This document shows, piece after piece, positions 1-8,679 of a stretch of 64,000 nucleotides of DNA. This stretch comes from Microvirga vignae (GTDB lineage Bacteria; Pseudomonadota; Alphaproteobacteria; Rhizobiales; Beijerinckiaceae): the NCBI RefSeq assembly GCF_001017175.1, contig NZ_LCYG01000037.1, positions 1 through 64,000 on the forward strand. The letters run 5' to 3'. Position numbers and translations under genes: made by a program. How positions within the stretch are numbered: position 1 is the first letter of the stretch; each line of letters opens with the position of its first letter. The notes beneath the pieces were generated by a model. It saw nothing but the letters and a program-made list of their open reading frames with translations. It made no database searches and was not told the origin of the DNA.

Positions 1-21
1 CGCAATATAGTTCTTGGTCAT
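1..21 (-). CDS. 5' end of a gene running off the left edge; possibly an aldehyde dehydrogenase
   Basis: On the minus strand a ribosome binding site GGAGAA (positions 33-28) is followed by two in-frame ATG codons, at 27 and 21. The ATG at 21 has the better spacing (6 nt) and gives MTKNYIA before the sequence ends. The gene lies 107 bases beyond the gguB stop on the same strand, so it could be the next gene of the chvE-gguAB unit. The start MTKNYIA resembles the beginnings of NAD(P)-dependent aldehyde dehydrogenases (NYIAGEW type). An alpha-ketoglutaric semialdehyde dehydrogenase would complete the arabinonate pathway seen at 9.8-12.5 kb. Seven residues cannot prove this; the function is inferred from context. 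Confidence 0.4.
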
Positions 22-134
22 CAGCATTTCTCCATTCCGTATGCAGGCTCAAGTTTGCCCTGCCCGCTGACAGGCAAGGAGGCCAAGCGCCCCCGTCAAG
101 GCTTAAACCCCCGCCGCGAAGCGAGGGCTCCGTG

Positions 135-1334
135 TTACTTCTTTCGATTGTATACGTCGAGAGATACGGCTGCGAGCAGCACCAGGCCTTTGATGACCTG
201 CTGATAGTCGATTCCGATGCCGAGGATCGACATGCCGTTATTCATGACACCCATGACGAAGGCGCCGATCACCGCACCCGTGACCTTGCCGACACCACCC
301 GTGGCCGAGGCGCCACCGATGAAGACGGCCGCGATCACGTCAAGCTCGAATCCGAGACCCGCCTTGGGAGTCGCCGTGTTGAGGCGCGCCGCGAAGATGA
401 GACCGGCAAGACCAGCGAGCACGCCCATGTTCACGAAGGTCAGGAAGGTCAGGCGCTCGGTCTTGATGCCCGAGAGCCGCGCCGCCTTCTCGTTGCCGCC
501 CAGCGCGTAGATACGCCGTCCGATCGTCGTGCGATTGGTCACGAAGGCATAGAGGATGATCAGCACCGCCATAATGACCAGCACGTTCGGCAGGCCGCGA
601 TAGGTCGCCATCAGGTAGCAGAACGCGACCACGAGCAGGGCGAGAAGCGCGTTCTTGGCTACGAACAGGCCGAAAGGCGCCGTCTCCACGTCGTGCTTCA
701 GCTGGTTCGCACGGCTGCGAATGCTGAAATAGACGATGGCGATGACGCTCGCGACGCCGATGAAGAGCGAGGTGTAGTTGAACCCCTCACCGCCGAAGAA
801 GTCCGGAATGAAGCCGGAGCTCAGGCGCTGGAAGACAACCGGGAACGGACCGACGGACATGCCGCCCAGAAGCGCCAACGTCAGCCCCTTGAACACGAGC
901 ATGCCAGCGAGCGTGACGATGAAGGAAGGCACCTTGAAATAGGCCACCCAATAGCCCTGAGCCGCGCCGATAAGGCCGCCCACCACCAGACAGGCGATGG
1001 TGGTCGTCACGGGATCGAAGCCCCACCTCACCATCATCATGGCAGCCAAGCCGCCCACGAAGCCGACGATGGAGCCGACCGACAGGTCGATATGCCCGGC
1101 CACAATGACCAGCAGCATGCCGAGCGCCATGATGACGATATAGCTGTTCTGCAGAACTAGGTTCGTGAGATTGAGCGGCCGCAGCAGGGTGCCGTCCGTC
1201 GCGACCTGGAAGAACAGCATGATCACAAGGAGCGCAAGCAACATGCCGTAGTCGCGGAAATGGGTCTTGATGAACTCCAGCCACGACGTCTTTTGCTGGG
1301 GAACGTGAAGCTCGTCAGCAGTTCTCGTATCCAT
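135..1334 (-). CDS. gguB: sugar ABC transporter permease GguB (CUT2 family)
   Basis: Inner-membrane permease of a CUT2 monosaccharide importer, partner of the ATPase GguA and the periplasmic receptor ChvE. The 399-residue protein is almost entirely hydrophobic, with about ten membrane segments. It carries CUT2 permease signatures: the GHIDLSVGSIVGF segment near residue 80, the VPSFIVTLAGMLVFKGL segment near 135, and the EAA-like region ALGGNEKAARLSGI near 280. At about 400 residues it is longer than RbsC/AraH permeases (about 320-330), as is usual for GguB/XylH types, which have an insert near residues 180-240. The start is one base after the gguA stop, so the two are translationally coupled. 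By homology to Agrobacterium ChvE-GguAB the likely substrates are arabinose, xylose, galactose and glucose. Confidence 0.93.
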   Translation of the reverse strand: MDTRTADELHVPQQKTSWLEFIKTHFRDYGMLLALLVIMLFFQVATDGTLLRPLNLTNLVLQNSYIVIMALGMLLVIVAGHIDLSVGSIVGFVGGLAAMMMVRWGFDPVTTTIACLVVGGLIGAAQGYWVAYFKVPSFIVTLAGMLVFKGLTLALLGGMSVGPFPVVFQRLSSGFIPDFFGGEGFNYTSLFIGVASVIAIVYFSIRSRANQLKHDVETAPFGLFVAKNALLALLVVAFCYLMATYRGLPNVLVIMAVLIILYAFVTNRTTIGRRIYALGGNEKAARLSGIKTERLTFLTFVNMGVLAGLAGLIFAARLNTATPKAGLGFELDVIAAVFIGGASATGGVGKVTGAVIGAFVMGVMNNGMSILGIGIDYQQVIKGLVLLAAVSLDVYNRKK

Positions 1335-1335
1335 C

Positions 1336-2865
1336 TCAGCGTCTCCCCGACTTAACGATAGCGTGCATGATTTTTTCCTGTGAGGCCTCGGCGACGTCGA
1401 GTTCGGCGATCAGGGAGCCCTCGTTCATCACATAGATCCGGTCGCACATTCCGAGCAGCTCCGGCATCTCGGAGGAGATCATGAGGACACCTTTTCCGGT
1501 ATCCGCCAAGCCGTTGATGATCGTGTAGATTTCGTATTTCGCACCTACGTCGATGCCACGGGTCGGCTCGTCCAGAATGAGGATCTCCGGATCGGAGAAG
1601 AGCCACTTGCTAAGGACGACCTTCTGTTGATTACCGCCCGACAGGTTCACCGTTTCCTGGAACACGTTGGACGAGCGGATCCGCATCCTGCTACGATAAT
1701 CATTGGCAACCGCAAGCTCGCGAATGTCGTCGATGACAAGATTTTTTGCCACGCCGTCGAGGTTCGCCAGGGAGATATTCTTGCGAATGTCCTCCTCAAG
1801 AACCAGACCATAGGTTTTGCGGTCCTCAGTAGCGTAGGCAATGCCGTTCGCAACGGCCTTTTCCACCGTGCTGACGTCGATCTCCTTACCGTGCAGCAGC
1901 ACGCGGCCCGAGATGTTCTGGCCATAGCTGCGACCGAAGAGGCTCATGGCGAATTCGGTCCGCCCTGCCCCCATAAGACCTGCAATGCCAACGATCTCGC
2001 CGCGGCGGATGTTCAGGTTGAGGTTCTTGACGACCTGCACGTTCGAATGAAGCGGATGATAGGCCGACCAGTTCTCGACCTGGAAAATGGTCTCTCCGAT
2101 CCGGGAGTCACGCTTCGGATAGCGGTCCTCCATGGTACGGCCGACCATGCCGCGAATGATCCGGTCTTCGCTGATTTCCCCGGCGTGGCAATCCAGGGTC
2201 TCGACTGTGCTGCCATCGCGAAGGACCGTGATGGAATCCGCAACTTTCGTAATCTCGTTGAGCTTGTGGGAAATCAGGATCGATGAAATCCCCTGTGCCT
2301 TGAACTGCAGGAGCAGATTCAGGAGTGCGTCGCTGTCCTTCTCGTTCAAGCTTGCCGTCGGCTCGTCCAGGATCAGCAGCTTAACCTTCTTGGACAGGGC
2401 CTTGGCGATCTCGACGAGCTGCTGCTTGCCGACACCGATATTGGTGACGAGCGTTTCCGGGGATTCATTCAGCCCCACGGTCTTGAGCAGCTGCTTGGTG
2501 CGCGAAAAAACCGCCGACCAGTCGATCACACCGAACTTGGCCTGCTCGTTGCCGAGAAAAATGTTTTCCGCAATCGACAAGAGTGGCACCAGAGCCAGTT
2601 CCTGGTGAATGATGATGATGCCGAGTTCTTCGCTGTCCGCGATCCCCCTGAAGCGCCGCTCCTCACCTTCATAGATGATCTCGCCGGAATAGGAGCCGTG
2701 CGGGTACACGCCGCTCAGAACCTTCATCAAAGTCGATTTTCCCGCACCGTTCTCTCCGACAAGCGCGTGGATTTCACCGGCCTTGACGGTGATGTTGACG
2801 TTGTCGAGCGCTTTCACGCCCGGAAACGTCTTGGTGATCCCTCGCATCTCAAGGATCGCATTCAT
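1336..2865 (-). CDS. gguA: sugar ABC transporter ATP-binding protein GguA
   Basis: Cytoplasmic ATPase of the ChvE-GguAB monosaccharide importer, 509 residues, two fused ABC domains as in RbsA/AraG/XylG. The N-terminal domain has a canonical Walker A (GENGAGKST, about residue 37), a variant signature ([14 protein letters not shown]) and Walker [11 protein letters not shown]. The second domain has a degenerate Walker A (GLMGAGRTE, about residue 295), the signature [15 protein letters not shown] and [14 protein letters not shown]. One intact and one degenerate nucleotide site is normal for CUT2 ATPases. It lies 99 bases downstream of chvE and 1 base upstream of gguB on the minus strand, so it is the middle gene of the operon. 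Confidence 0.95.
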   Translation of the reverse strand: MNAILEMRGITKTFPGVKALDNVNITVKAGEIHALVGENGAGKSTLMKVLSGVYPHGSYSGEIIYEGEERRFRGIADSEELGIIIIHQELALVPLLSIAENIFLGNEQAKFGVIDWSAVFSRTKQLLKTVGLNESPETLVTNIGVGKQQLVEIAKALSKKVKLLILDEPTASLNEKDSDALLNLLLQFKAQGISSILISHKLNEITKVADSITVLRDGSTVETLDCHAGEISEDRIIRGMVGRTMEDRYPKRDSRIGETIFQVENWSAYHPLHSNVQVVKNLNLNIRRGEIVGIAGLMGAGRTEFAMSLFGRSYGQNISGRVLLHGKEIDVSTVEKAVANGIAYATEDRKTYGLVLEEDIRKNISLANLDGVAKNLVIDDIRELAVANDYRSRMRIRSSNVFQETVNLSGGNQQKVVLSKWLFSDPEILILDEPTRGIDVGAKYEIYTIINGLADTGKGVLMISSEMPELLGMCDRIYVMNEGSLIAELDVAEASQEKIMHAIVKSGRR

Positions 2866-2922
2866 CGCTTAAACCTCAGGCAACTCAAGGAACGGGCCCC
2901 AAGCCCTTTCAGAAATGAGCAA

Positions 2923-2948
2923 GGACCCCGCGCGGGTGCGCAGGGTCC
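2923..2948 (-). other. hairpin between chvE and gguA (likely mRNA stabiliser/attenuator)
   Basis: GGACCC (2923-2928) pairs with GGGTCC (2943-2948), with additional GC-rich complementarity inside the loop. It lies just after the chvE stop, with no T-run on the transcribed side, so it is not a typical full terminator. Such hairpins after the binding-protein gene commonly let the cell keep more binding-protein mRNA than ATPase/permease mRNA. That role is inferred. Confidence 0.5.
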
Positions 2949-2964
2949 GTCTTCGGTTCAAGTC

Positions 2965-4029
2965 CTACTTGAACTGGTCTTCCTTGTAGTAGCCGCTGCC
3001 GACCAGAACTTCCTTCCAGTTCGAAGCATCGACACTGACCGGCTTCAGCAGGTAGGCGGGAACGACCTTCACGCCGTTCTCATAGGTCTTGGTGTCGTTC
3101 ACCTCAGGCTGCTTGCCCGACAGAACAGCGTCCACCATGTTGACGGTGACCTTGGCGAGCTCGCGGGTGTCCTTGAACACCGTCTGAGTCTGCTCCTTGG
3201 CCAGGATCGACTTAATGGAAGGAACCTCGGCGTCCTGACCGGTAATCACCGGCATGGGCTGCTTCGGCGTGCCGTAGCCGACACCCTTGAGCGAGGAGAT
3301 GATGCCGATGCTCAAGCCGTCATAGGGCGAGAGAACGGCGTCCACACGCTTGTCGGTGTAATAAGCGCTGAGCAGGTTATCCATACGAGCCTGAGCGACA
3401 GCACCGTCCCAGCGCAGAGTCGAAACCTTGTCCATACCCGTCTGGCCGCTCACCACTTTGAGCTTGCCGCTCTTGATGTACGGATCGAGCACCGACATGG
3501 CGCCATTGTAGAAGAAGTAGGCATTATTGTCGTCTGGCGAGCCACCGAAGAGCTCGATATTGAACGGACCCTTACCCTCCTTCAGGCCGAGCGCCTTCTC
3601 GATATAGCTCCCCTGGAGGACGCCGACCTGGAAGTTGTCGAACGTGGCATAGTAGTCGACGTTCTTGGAGTTACGGATCAGGCGGTCATAGGCAATGACC
3701 TTGATGCCTTTGTCAGCGGCCTGCTGGAGAGCGTCCGAGAGTGTCGTGCCGTCGATCGCCGCGATCACCAGCACCTTGGCGCCTTTGGTGATCATGTTCT
3801 CGATCTGCGAGAGCTGGTTCGGAATGTCGTCTTCGGCGTACTGAAGGTCGACGTTGTAGCCCTTCTCCTTCAGCACCTTGACCATGTTGTTGCCATCGTC
3901 GATCCAGCGCGCGGATGACTTCGTGGGCATCGCCACGCCGACGGTACCCTTGTCCTGGGCCAGAGCCGGAGCGAGCAGGCTGGTCGCTCCGAGAGCCAGC
4001 GCTGCCAATGCAGTCGTTAAAGTCCTCAA
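2965..4029 (-). CDS. chvE: multiple sugar-binding periplasmic receptor ChvE
   Basis: Periplasmic solute-binding protein of the peripla_BP_4 / ribose-binding fold, 354 residues. It has a clear Sec signal peptide (residues 1-24, cut after LAPALA) and begins its mature fold with [19 protein letters not shown], the typical ChvE/XylF start. Further family features are [16 protein letters not shown] and [18 protein letters not shown]. In Agrobacterium ChvE delivers sugars to GguAB and also to the VirA sensor; no virA is seen here, so a transport role is the supported one. It is the first gene of chvE-gguA-gguB. The 292-base region upstream contains an AT-rich tandem repeat, and gntR lies beyond it on the same strand. 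Confidence 0.93.
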   Translation of the reverse strand: MRTLTTALAALALGATSLLAPALAQDKGTVGVAMPTKSSARWIDDGNNMVKVLKEKGYNVDLQYAEDDIPNQLSQIENMITKGAKVLVIAAIDGTTLSDALQQAADKGIKVIAYDRLIRNSKNVDYYATFDNFQVGVLQGSYIEKALGLKEGKGPFNIELFGGSPDDNNAYFFYNGAMSVLDPYIKSGKLKVVSGQTGMDKVSTLRWDGAVAQARMDNLLSAYYTDKRVDAVLSPYDGLSIGIISSLKGVGYGTPKQPMPVITGQDAEVPSIKSILAKEQTQTVFKDTRELAKVTVNMVDAVLSGKQPEVNDTKTYENGVKVVPAYLLKPVSVDASNWKEVLVGSGYYKEDQFK

Positions 4030-4241
4030 GGTCGTTCTCCCTTTTTCATCCTATGGCCGGGGCGGTCCACGGCTGTGCCGGCTCATATCTAGAGTTCCCA
4101 CGCAGCAGGCCTAGGCAGCTCACCCGTTTCGAAGAGCGTCACCCAAGCAGCCAGCGGCACCACAGGGCCCTTCTTCAGGAGCCCTTGCAACTCGCATATC
4201 AGGCCATTCAACTCCAAAAGTCACGCGCCTAATCACCCAAT

Positions 4242-4257
4242 AATACTATAATACTAT
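4242..4257. promoter_or_regulatory. tandem AATACTAT repeat upstream of chvE, candidate operator
   Basis: Two exact copies of the 8-mer AATACTAT lie head to tail at 4242-4249 and 4250-4257, in the only strongly AT-rich stretch between gntR and chvE, about 213 bases upstream of the chvE start. Each copy contains the near-symmetric ATA-C-TAT, so the 16-mer is close to an inverted repeat as well. The position suggests a regulator site or promoter element, possibly for the FadR-type GntR encoded next to it. No binding is shown by sequence alone. I see no other gene in the 4030-4321 gap. Confidence 0.35.
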
Positions 4258-4321
4258 TTTCGCGCGGAGAAATGGCCCTACGCGATCTTCCAGAGCGTCC
4301 AATCCTTCAGGCGGCACGAAC

Positions 4322-5095
4322 TCAATCATCTGAGAAAGCATGCGTCGGAATGGTCGCCAAGGCAGCGTCGCCGTGTTTGATTCGGACACGCTCGGCCGCC
4401 TGTACGATCAGTGCGGACATCGCCGCGCTGGCAGCCGATGGATTCTGTTGCTCAATAGCGTCGAAAACGGCCTGATGTTGCTCCATCACCTCCTCGAAAC
4501 GGGCATCGCTCGAAACGGGAGAGCTGATCGTAAAGGAGGTGGCAAGCGCCGCACCAATCAGCGACCCAATCGATTGTAGGAAAGGATTGCCCGAGGCTTC
4601 GAGAATGGCTTGATGGAAGGCCAGATCCGCTTTGGTGAAGCCCTGGCGATTGGTGGCGCAGCCATACATGGCCTGCAGTGCCTTCCGCATGTCCTCCAGC
4701 TGCTTCAGCGTTCGCCTCAGAGCAGCTGTGGCACAGGCGAAGGGTTCCAATGTCTGCCGGATTTCGAAGAGCCAGCCGAGGAACTGGGCATCGACACCCA
4801 TCTCGAGATGCCATTCGAGAATGTCGGCGTCGAACATATTCCAGTTGTTGCGGTCCAAAACCTTCGTACCGACCTTGGTCTTGGACTCGATGAGGCCTTT
4901 CGCCGCCAATGTCTTCAAGGCTTCCCGAAGAGCTGTGCGGGAGACCCCAAACAGTTCCATCAACTCGACGTCGCCTGGCAGGGTGCTGCCAACTGGAAAG
5001 CGGCCCCTCATGATGTTTTGGCCAATGCCATGGGCTACGAGGTCGTGGGCGGACCGCGTTCTTGCAGGCTTGCGGAGGTCGTTTGCCAAAACCAT
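4322..5095 (-). CDS. FadR-subfamily GntR transcriptional regulator
   Basis: DNA-binding regulator, 257 residues. The N-terminal winged helix-turn-helix (about residues 15-80) contains the GntR core LFGVSRTALREALKTLAAKGLIESK. The C-terminal FCD ligand-binding domain (about 100-240) has KADLAFHQAILEASGNPF and the later EQHQAVFDAI segment, which supply Asp/His residues that bind metal in this family. FadR-type regulators close to sugar-acid genes usually respond to aldonates or their lactones. The gene starts 18 bases after yjfF on the same strand, so it is probably co-transcribed as the last gene of ytfQRT-yjfF. It precedes the chvE operon, and is the best candidate regulator of the pentose module. 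The specific ligand is unknown. Confidence 0.88.
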   Translation of the reverse strand: MVLANDLRKPARTRSAHDLVAHGIGQNIMRGRFPVGSTLPGDVELMELFGVSRTALREALKTLAAKGLIESKTKVGTKVLDRNNWNMFDADILEWHLEMGVDAQFLGWLFEIRQTLEPFACATAALRRTLKQLEDMRKALQAMYGCATNRQGFTKADLAFHQAILEASGNPFLQSIGSLIGAALATSFTISSPVSSDARFEEVMEQHQAVFDAIEQQNPSAASAAMSALIVQAAERVRIKHGDAALATIPTHAFSDD

Positions 5096-5113
5096 GATGA
5101 AGCTCTTGAAACT

Positions 5114-6073
5114 CTACCTTGCCCGGATCGACGCCGCCGACAGTCCCCTCTGCAGAACGATGAAGGCGAATAGTAGCGCACCGATCGCGATCTTGGTCCA
5201 CCAGGAACTCAAGGTCCCCTCAAAGGTAATGTAGGTTTGGATCAATCCCTGAATGAGCACGCCGATGAGCGTGCCGATGATCGTTCCGGAGCCGCCCGTC
5301 AGAAGAGTGCCGCCAATAACGACTGCAGCAATCGTGTCGAGCTCAACCCCGGTTGCTGCCAGGGAATAACCCGCCGAAGTATAGAAAGAAAAGACTATTC
5401 CAGCCAAGGCCGCCAGAAAACTCGACAACATGTAGATCCGGACTGTCGTCTTCCCGACCGGAACGCCCATCAGCTCCGCCGATGTTCGGTTGCCGCCAAG
5501 TGCATAGACATCGGCACCAAACCGGGTGAAATGCGCCAGCACGATCCCTAGGCCAAAGACGGCCAGCATGATCAGGGCGATGAACGTGAGACGCCCTCCT
5601 CCCGGCAATCGAAGGGCGATCTCCGTGATCTGGCCATAGGCCGGAGCATTGATAGGGATCGAATCCGTTGTGAGGACGAAGCACATGCCCCTCGCCAGGA
5701 ACATCCCGGCAAGGGTCACGATGAAGGCCGGGATCTGGAAGGTATGGATCAGGAAACCCATCCCGGCTCCGAACAAGGCCGCGAGGCCCATGATCAGCAC
5801 GAAGGCCAAGTAGGGATTGAGGCCGTACCGCTCGATGGATACGGCCAGAAAAACGCCCGTGAAGGCAATGACTGAGCCAACCGACAGATCGATTCCACCC
5901 GATAGAATTACGAAGGTCATGCCGACTGCGACGATACCGAGAAAAGCATTGTCGGTCAGAAGATTGCCGATGACGCGGGTCGAGGCAAAGCTCGGGAACT
6001 GTGCTAGGCAGATGAGGTAGCCTGCAATAAAGACGGCCAATGTGATCAGAACCGGCAGGTGACGGCGCATCAT
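5114..6073 (-). CDS. yjfF: sugar ABC transporter permease, YjfF type
   Basis: Second permease of a CUT2 importer of the YtfQRT-YjfF (galactofuranose-type) family. From the ATG at 6073, which overlaps the ytfT stop codon as ATGA, the protein is 319 residues, the normal length; a longer upstream reading has no membrane-protein character. Signatures are GGIDLSVGSVIAFTGVF near residue 70, FIVTLAGMFLARGMCFVL and the coupling region ALGGNRTSAELMGVP near 225. It lies between ytfT and gntR. The pairing of two different permeases (YtfT and YjfF) with one ATPase is characteristic of this transporter and unlike the homodimeric permease of RbsABC. Confidence 0.92.
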   Translation of the reverse strand: MMRRHLPVLITLAVFIAGYLICLAQFPSFASTRVIGNLLTDNAFLGIVAVGMTFVILSGGIDLSVGSVIAFTGVFLAVSIERYGLNPYLAFVLIMGLAALFGAGMGFLIHTFQIPAFIVTLAGMFLARGMCFVLTTDSIPINAPAYGQITEIALRLPGGGRLTFIALIMLAVFGLGIVLAHFTRFGADVYALGGNRTSAELMGVPVGKTTVRIYMLSSFLAALAGIVFSFYTSAGYSLAATGVELDTIAAVVIGGTLLTGGSGTIIGTLIGVLIQGLIQTYITFEGTLSSWWTKIAIGALLFAFIVLQRGLSAASIRAR

Positions 6074-7074
6074 GCCTTGGCCCTCCAAATAAAGCGGAGC
6101 CCGGACAGGACGGGCGTCTGCGCCAGCAGTACCGCCAGCACGACAATGGCCTTTACGATGAGGTTGTATTCCGGCGGGAACCCACTGAGCAGGATGCCTG
6201 TATTCATGGCTTGGATGATGAGGGCCCCGACGACAGAGAGCCCGAGGCTGAACCGTCCGCCGAAGAGCGAGGTACCACCGACAACGACGGCCAGAATCGC
6301 ATCGAGCTCGAGCCAAAGCCCTGCATTATTGGCATCCGCACCTCGAATATCGGCCGTCACGATCAGCCCTGCGATGGCAGCGCACAGGCTGCACCACATG
6401 TAAACGGCGATGGTCACGACCTTCGTGCCAATACCAGCATACGCGCTTGAGCGCACATTGGCTCCGGTGGCTTCGATGAAGAGACCCAGAGCCGTATATC
6501 GAATCACGAAATGCGTCACGATCAGCATCGCGAGAGCAATGACGACGGGCATGGGCAGCATCAGAAATGAGCCGCCGCCGATGGCTGCGAAGCCTTCACT
6601 GACAAAGGTGATGATCTGTCCTTCCGCGATCAGCTGTGCGAAACCACGACCGGCAACCATCAGGATGAGAGTGGCAACGAAGGGCTGGATTTCCAGAATG
6701 GCGACTAGGATGCCGTTCCACAGACCGCAGGCCAATCCAACTCCGGCAGCGGCAGCCAATGCCGCCGGAAGCGGATAGCCCTGGGCCGTCAAGGTGGCCG
6801 CTGTCGCTCCGGCAATCGCCATCACGGCACCAACGGAGAGATCGATGCCGCGGGTGGCAATGACGAGCGTCATCCCCAGCGCAAGGATCGCTACCGGTGC
6901 GCCTCGGTTCAGCACATCGATCAGGCTGCCGAAAAGACGCCCGTCCTGGAGGCGTACCGCGAAGAAATCACGGAACACCAGCCAATTGACGAGAAGGACC
7001 ACCAGCAGCGCCGCCAGCTGCGGCAGGCCCTTGGGAAGCGTACGAGCGGAACTGACCTGCATCATTCCGCTCAT
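6070..7074 (-). CDS. ytfT: sugar ABC transporter permease, YtfT type
   Basis: First permease of the YtfQRT-YjfF importer, 334 residues, about ten membrane segments. The CUT2 motif ATRGIDLSVGAVMAIAGA lies near residue 80, and EIQPFVATLILMVAGRGFAQL near 125. Both of its ends overlap neighbours by four bases (ATGA with ytfR upstream and with yjfF downstream), a sign of tight translational coupling. In E. coli the system takes up galactofuranose. In Rhizobiales relatives serve arabinose and other sugars in furanose form, which would suit the arabinonate genes divergent from this operon; that substrate is inferred. Confidence 0.92.
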   Translation of the reverse strand: MSGMMQVSSARTLPKGLPQLAALLVVLLVNWLVFRDFFAVRLQDGRLFGSLIDVLNRGAPVAILALGMTLVIATRGIDLSVGAVMAIAGATAATLTAQGYPLPAALAAAAGVGLACGLWNGILVAILEIQPFVATLILMVAGRGFAQLIAEGQIITFVSEGFAAIGGGSFLMLPMPVVIALAMLIVTHFVIRYTALGLFIEATGANVRSSAYAGIGTKVVTIAVYMWCSLCAAIAGLIVTADIRGADANNAGLWLELDAILAVVVGGTSLFGGRFSLGLSVVGALIIQAMNTGILLSGFPPEYNLIVKAIVVLAVLLAQTPVLSGLRFIWRAKA

Positions 7075-8582
7075 TGATGGCTCGCAATCGTAGTCATGAT
7101 GGTATCGGCGTTAACCTCTGGGCCGGACAATTCACGCACATGCTTCCGGTCGCGGAGCACCACGACACGATCGCTGTAGGAGGCGATTTCTTCCAGCTCC
7201 GAGGAGATCACGAGCAAGGCGAGACCGTCATCGCACAAGCGCTCAATCAAGCGGATGATCTCCGCATGCGCACCGACATCGATTCCTCGGGTCGGCTCGT
7301 CGAGAATGAGGAACCGAGGCTCGGTTGCGAGCCAACGGGCCAACAACGCCTTCTGCTGGTTCCCGCCGGAGAGGAGGCCGATAGGCTTTTCCGCATCGGG
7401 CGTGCGGATATCGAGCAGCTTGATGAAGCGGTTGGCGATCTCGTCCTGCTTGCGACGGGGGATCTGATGCAGCCATCCGCGCTGCGCCTGCAGGGCGAGA
7501 ATGATGTTCTCGCGGATCGAGAGTTCCGCAACAATGCCTTCCGTCTTGCGATCTTCGGGAGTGAAACCGAACCGCAATCTGGACGCATCCCGAGGGGACG
7601 CGATGCGCACCGGCTTGCCATCCACAAAAGCCTGCCCGCTCTCGGCTCGCTCAATGCCGAAGACCAGTTTAGCCGTCTCCGTGCGCCCGGATCCAAGCAG
7701 GCCAGCCAAACCCACCACTTCGCCAGGGCGGATTTCAAGATCGAATGGCTCTACGAGGCGGCGCTTACCGTAATCCTTGAAGGCCACCATAGGATTGCCG
7801 GTCACAGCCGGGCGTTGATTGCGATGGAGAGCCTCCGCTGCCAGTTCACGCCCAAGCATCATGGAGACGAGTTCGATTCGTGGGAGTTCCGCTATAGGAC
7901 GGGAACCAACGAGGCGCCCATTGCGGAGCACAGTGATCCGGTCGCACACGGCATAGACCTGATCAAGGAAATGAGTGACGAAGACGATGCCGATACCTCG
8001 CGCCTTCAAATCATTCAGGATGCGAAAGAGTGTTTCGACCTCCTGCGCATCGAGACTCGCCGTCGGTTCGTCCAGGATCAGCACCTTGGCGGAGAGATCC
8101 ACGGCGCGCGCAATCGCAATAATCTGCTGAACTGCAACCGAATAGCTGCCCAACGGATCGGCCACATTGATATGAAGGCCGTAAGTTGCGAGAAGCTCGG
8201 ATGAACGTCCGCGCATTTCGCCGGTCCGAACAAGGCCGAAACGGTGAGGCTGGCGACCGATGAAAAGGTTCTCCGCAACAGAGAGATTGGGCAGGAGATT
8301 GACCTCCTGATAAACGGTTCCGATACCCAGCGAGAGAGCATCTGCAGGATCCCGCGCTTCGATTTCCTGTCCATCGAGGCATATGCTGCCGCCGTCGCGC
8401 CTGAAGACGCCCGTGAGCACCTTGATTAGCGTGGACTTGCCAGCTCCATTTTCACCGAGAAGACCGTGGATCTCGCCGGCGCGCAGGGTGAAATCGACAT
8501 GGTCTAGCGCCTGAACGCCCGGAAAACCCTTTGTCAGGCCACTGATCTCAAGAAGATCGGGCTGCTCGCTCTTCAACTGCAT
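7071..8582 (-). CDS. ytfR: sugar ABC transporter ATP-binding protein, YtfR type
   Basis: Tandem-ABC ATPase of the YtfQRT-YjfF importer, 503 residues. The first domain has Walker [10 protein letters not shown] (about residue 43) and Walker [11 protein letters not shown], with a variant signature YSVAVQQIIAIARAV. The second has a degenerate Walker A GLLGSGRTE (about 295), signature [15 protein letters not shown] and [14 protein letters not shown]. The gene is preceded by a strong hairpin after ytfQ and overlaps ytfT by four bases. Confidence 0.94.
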   Translation of the reverse strand: MQLKSEQPDLLEISGLTKGFPGVQALDHVDFTLRAGEIHGLLGENGAGKSTLIKVLTGVFRRDGGSICLDGQEIEARDPADALSLGIGTVYQEVNLLPNLSVAENLFIGRQPHRFGLVRTGEMRGRSSELLATYGLHINVADPLGSYSVAVQQIIAIARAVDLSAKVLILDEPTASLDAQEVETLFRILNDLKARGIGIVFVTHFLDQVYAVCDRITVLRNGRLVGSRPIAELPRIELVSMMLGRELAAEALHRNQRPAVTGNPMVAFKDYGKRRLVEPFDLEIRPGEVVGLAGLLGSGRTETAKLVFGIERAESGQAFVDGKPVRIASPRDASRLRFGFTPEDRKTEGIVAELSIRENIILALQAQRGWLHQIPRRKQDEIANRFIKLLDIRTPDAEKPIGLLSGGNQQKALLARWLATEPRFLILDEPTRGIDVGAHAEIIRLIERLCDDGLALLVISSELEEIASYSDRVVVLRDRKHVRELSGPEVNADTIMTTIASHQ

Positions 8583-8633
8583 GAATCTCTCGCCAGCTCA
8601 CGGGTAAACCGCCCGTTAAGAGCGGAACATGAG

Positions 8634-8665
8634 AGGCGGCAGGTATGCCCCCACACCTGCCGCCT
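8634..8665 (-). other. hairpin between ytfQ and ytfR
   Basis: A perfect 11-base stem, AGGCGGCAGGT (8634-8644) with ACCTGCCGCCT (8655-8665) around a 10-base loop, starts 14 bases past the ytfQ stop. There is no T-run, so partial termination or 3'-end protection of the ytfQ message is more likely than a full stop. The same arrangement follows chvE. Confidence 0.6.
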
Positions 8666-8679
8666 GTGGATCCGAGAGG

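Noticed and set aside
132..1160. Open 342-codon reading on the plus strand
   Set aside because: It mirrors gguB on the opposite strand and its product is His/Asp/Arg-rich without any family pattern; high GC makes such antisense frames common.
2605..3918. Open 437-codon reading on the plus strand
   Set aside because: It is antisense to chvE and the end of gguA, which are certain; composition is unlike a protein.
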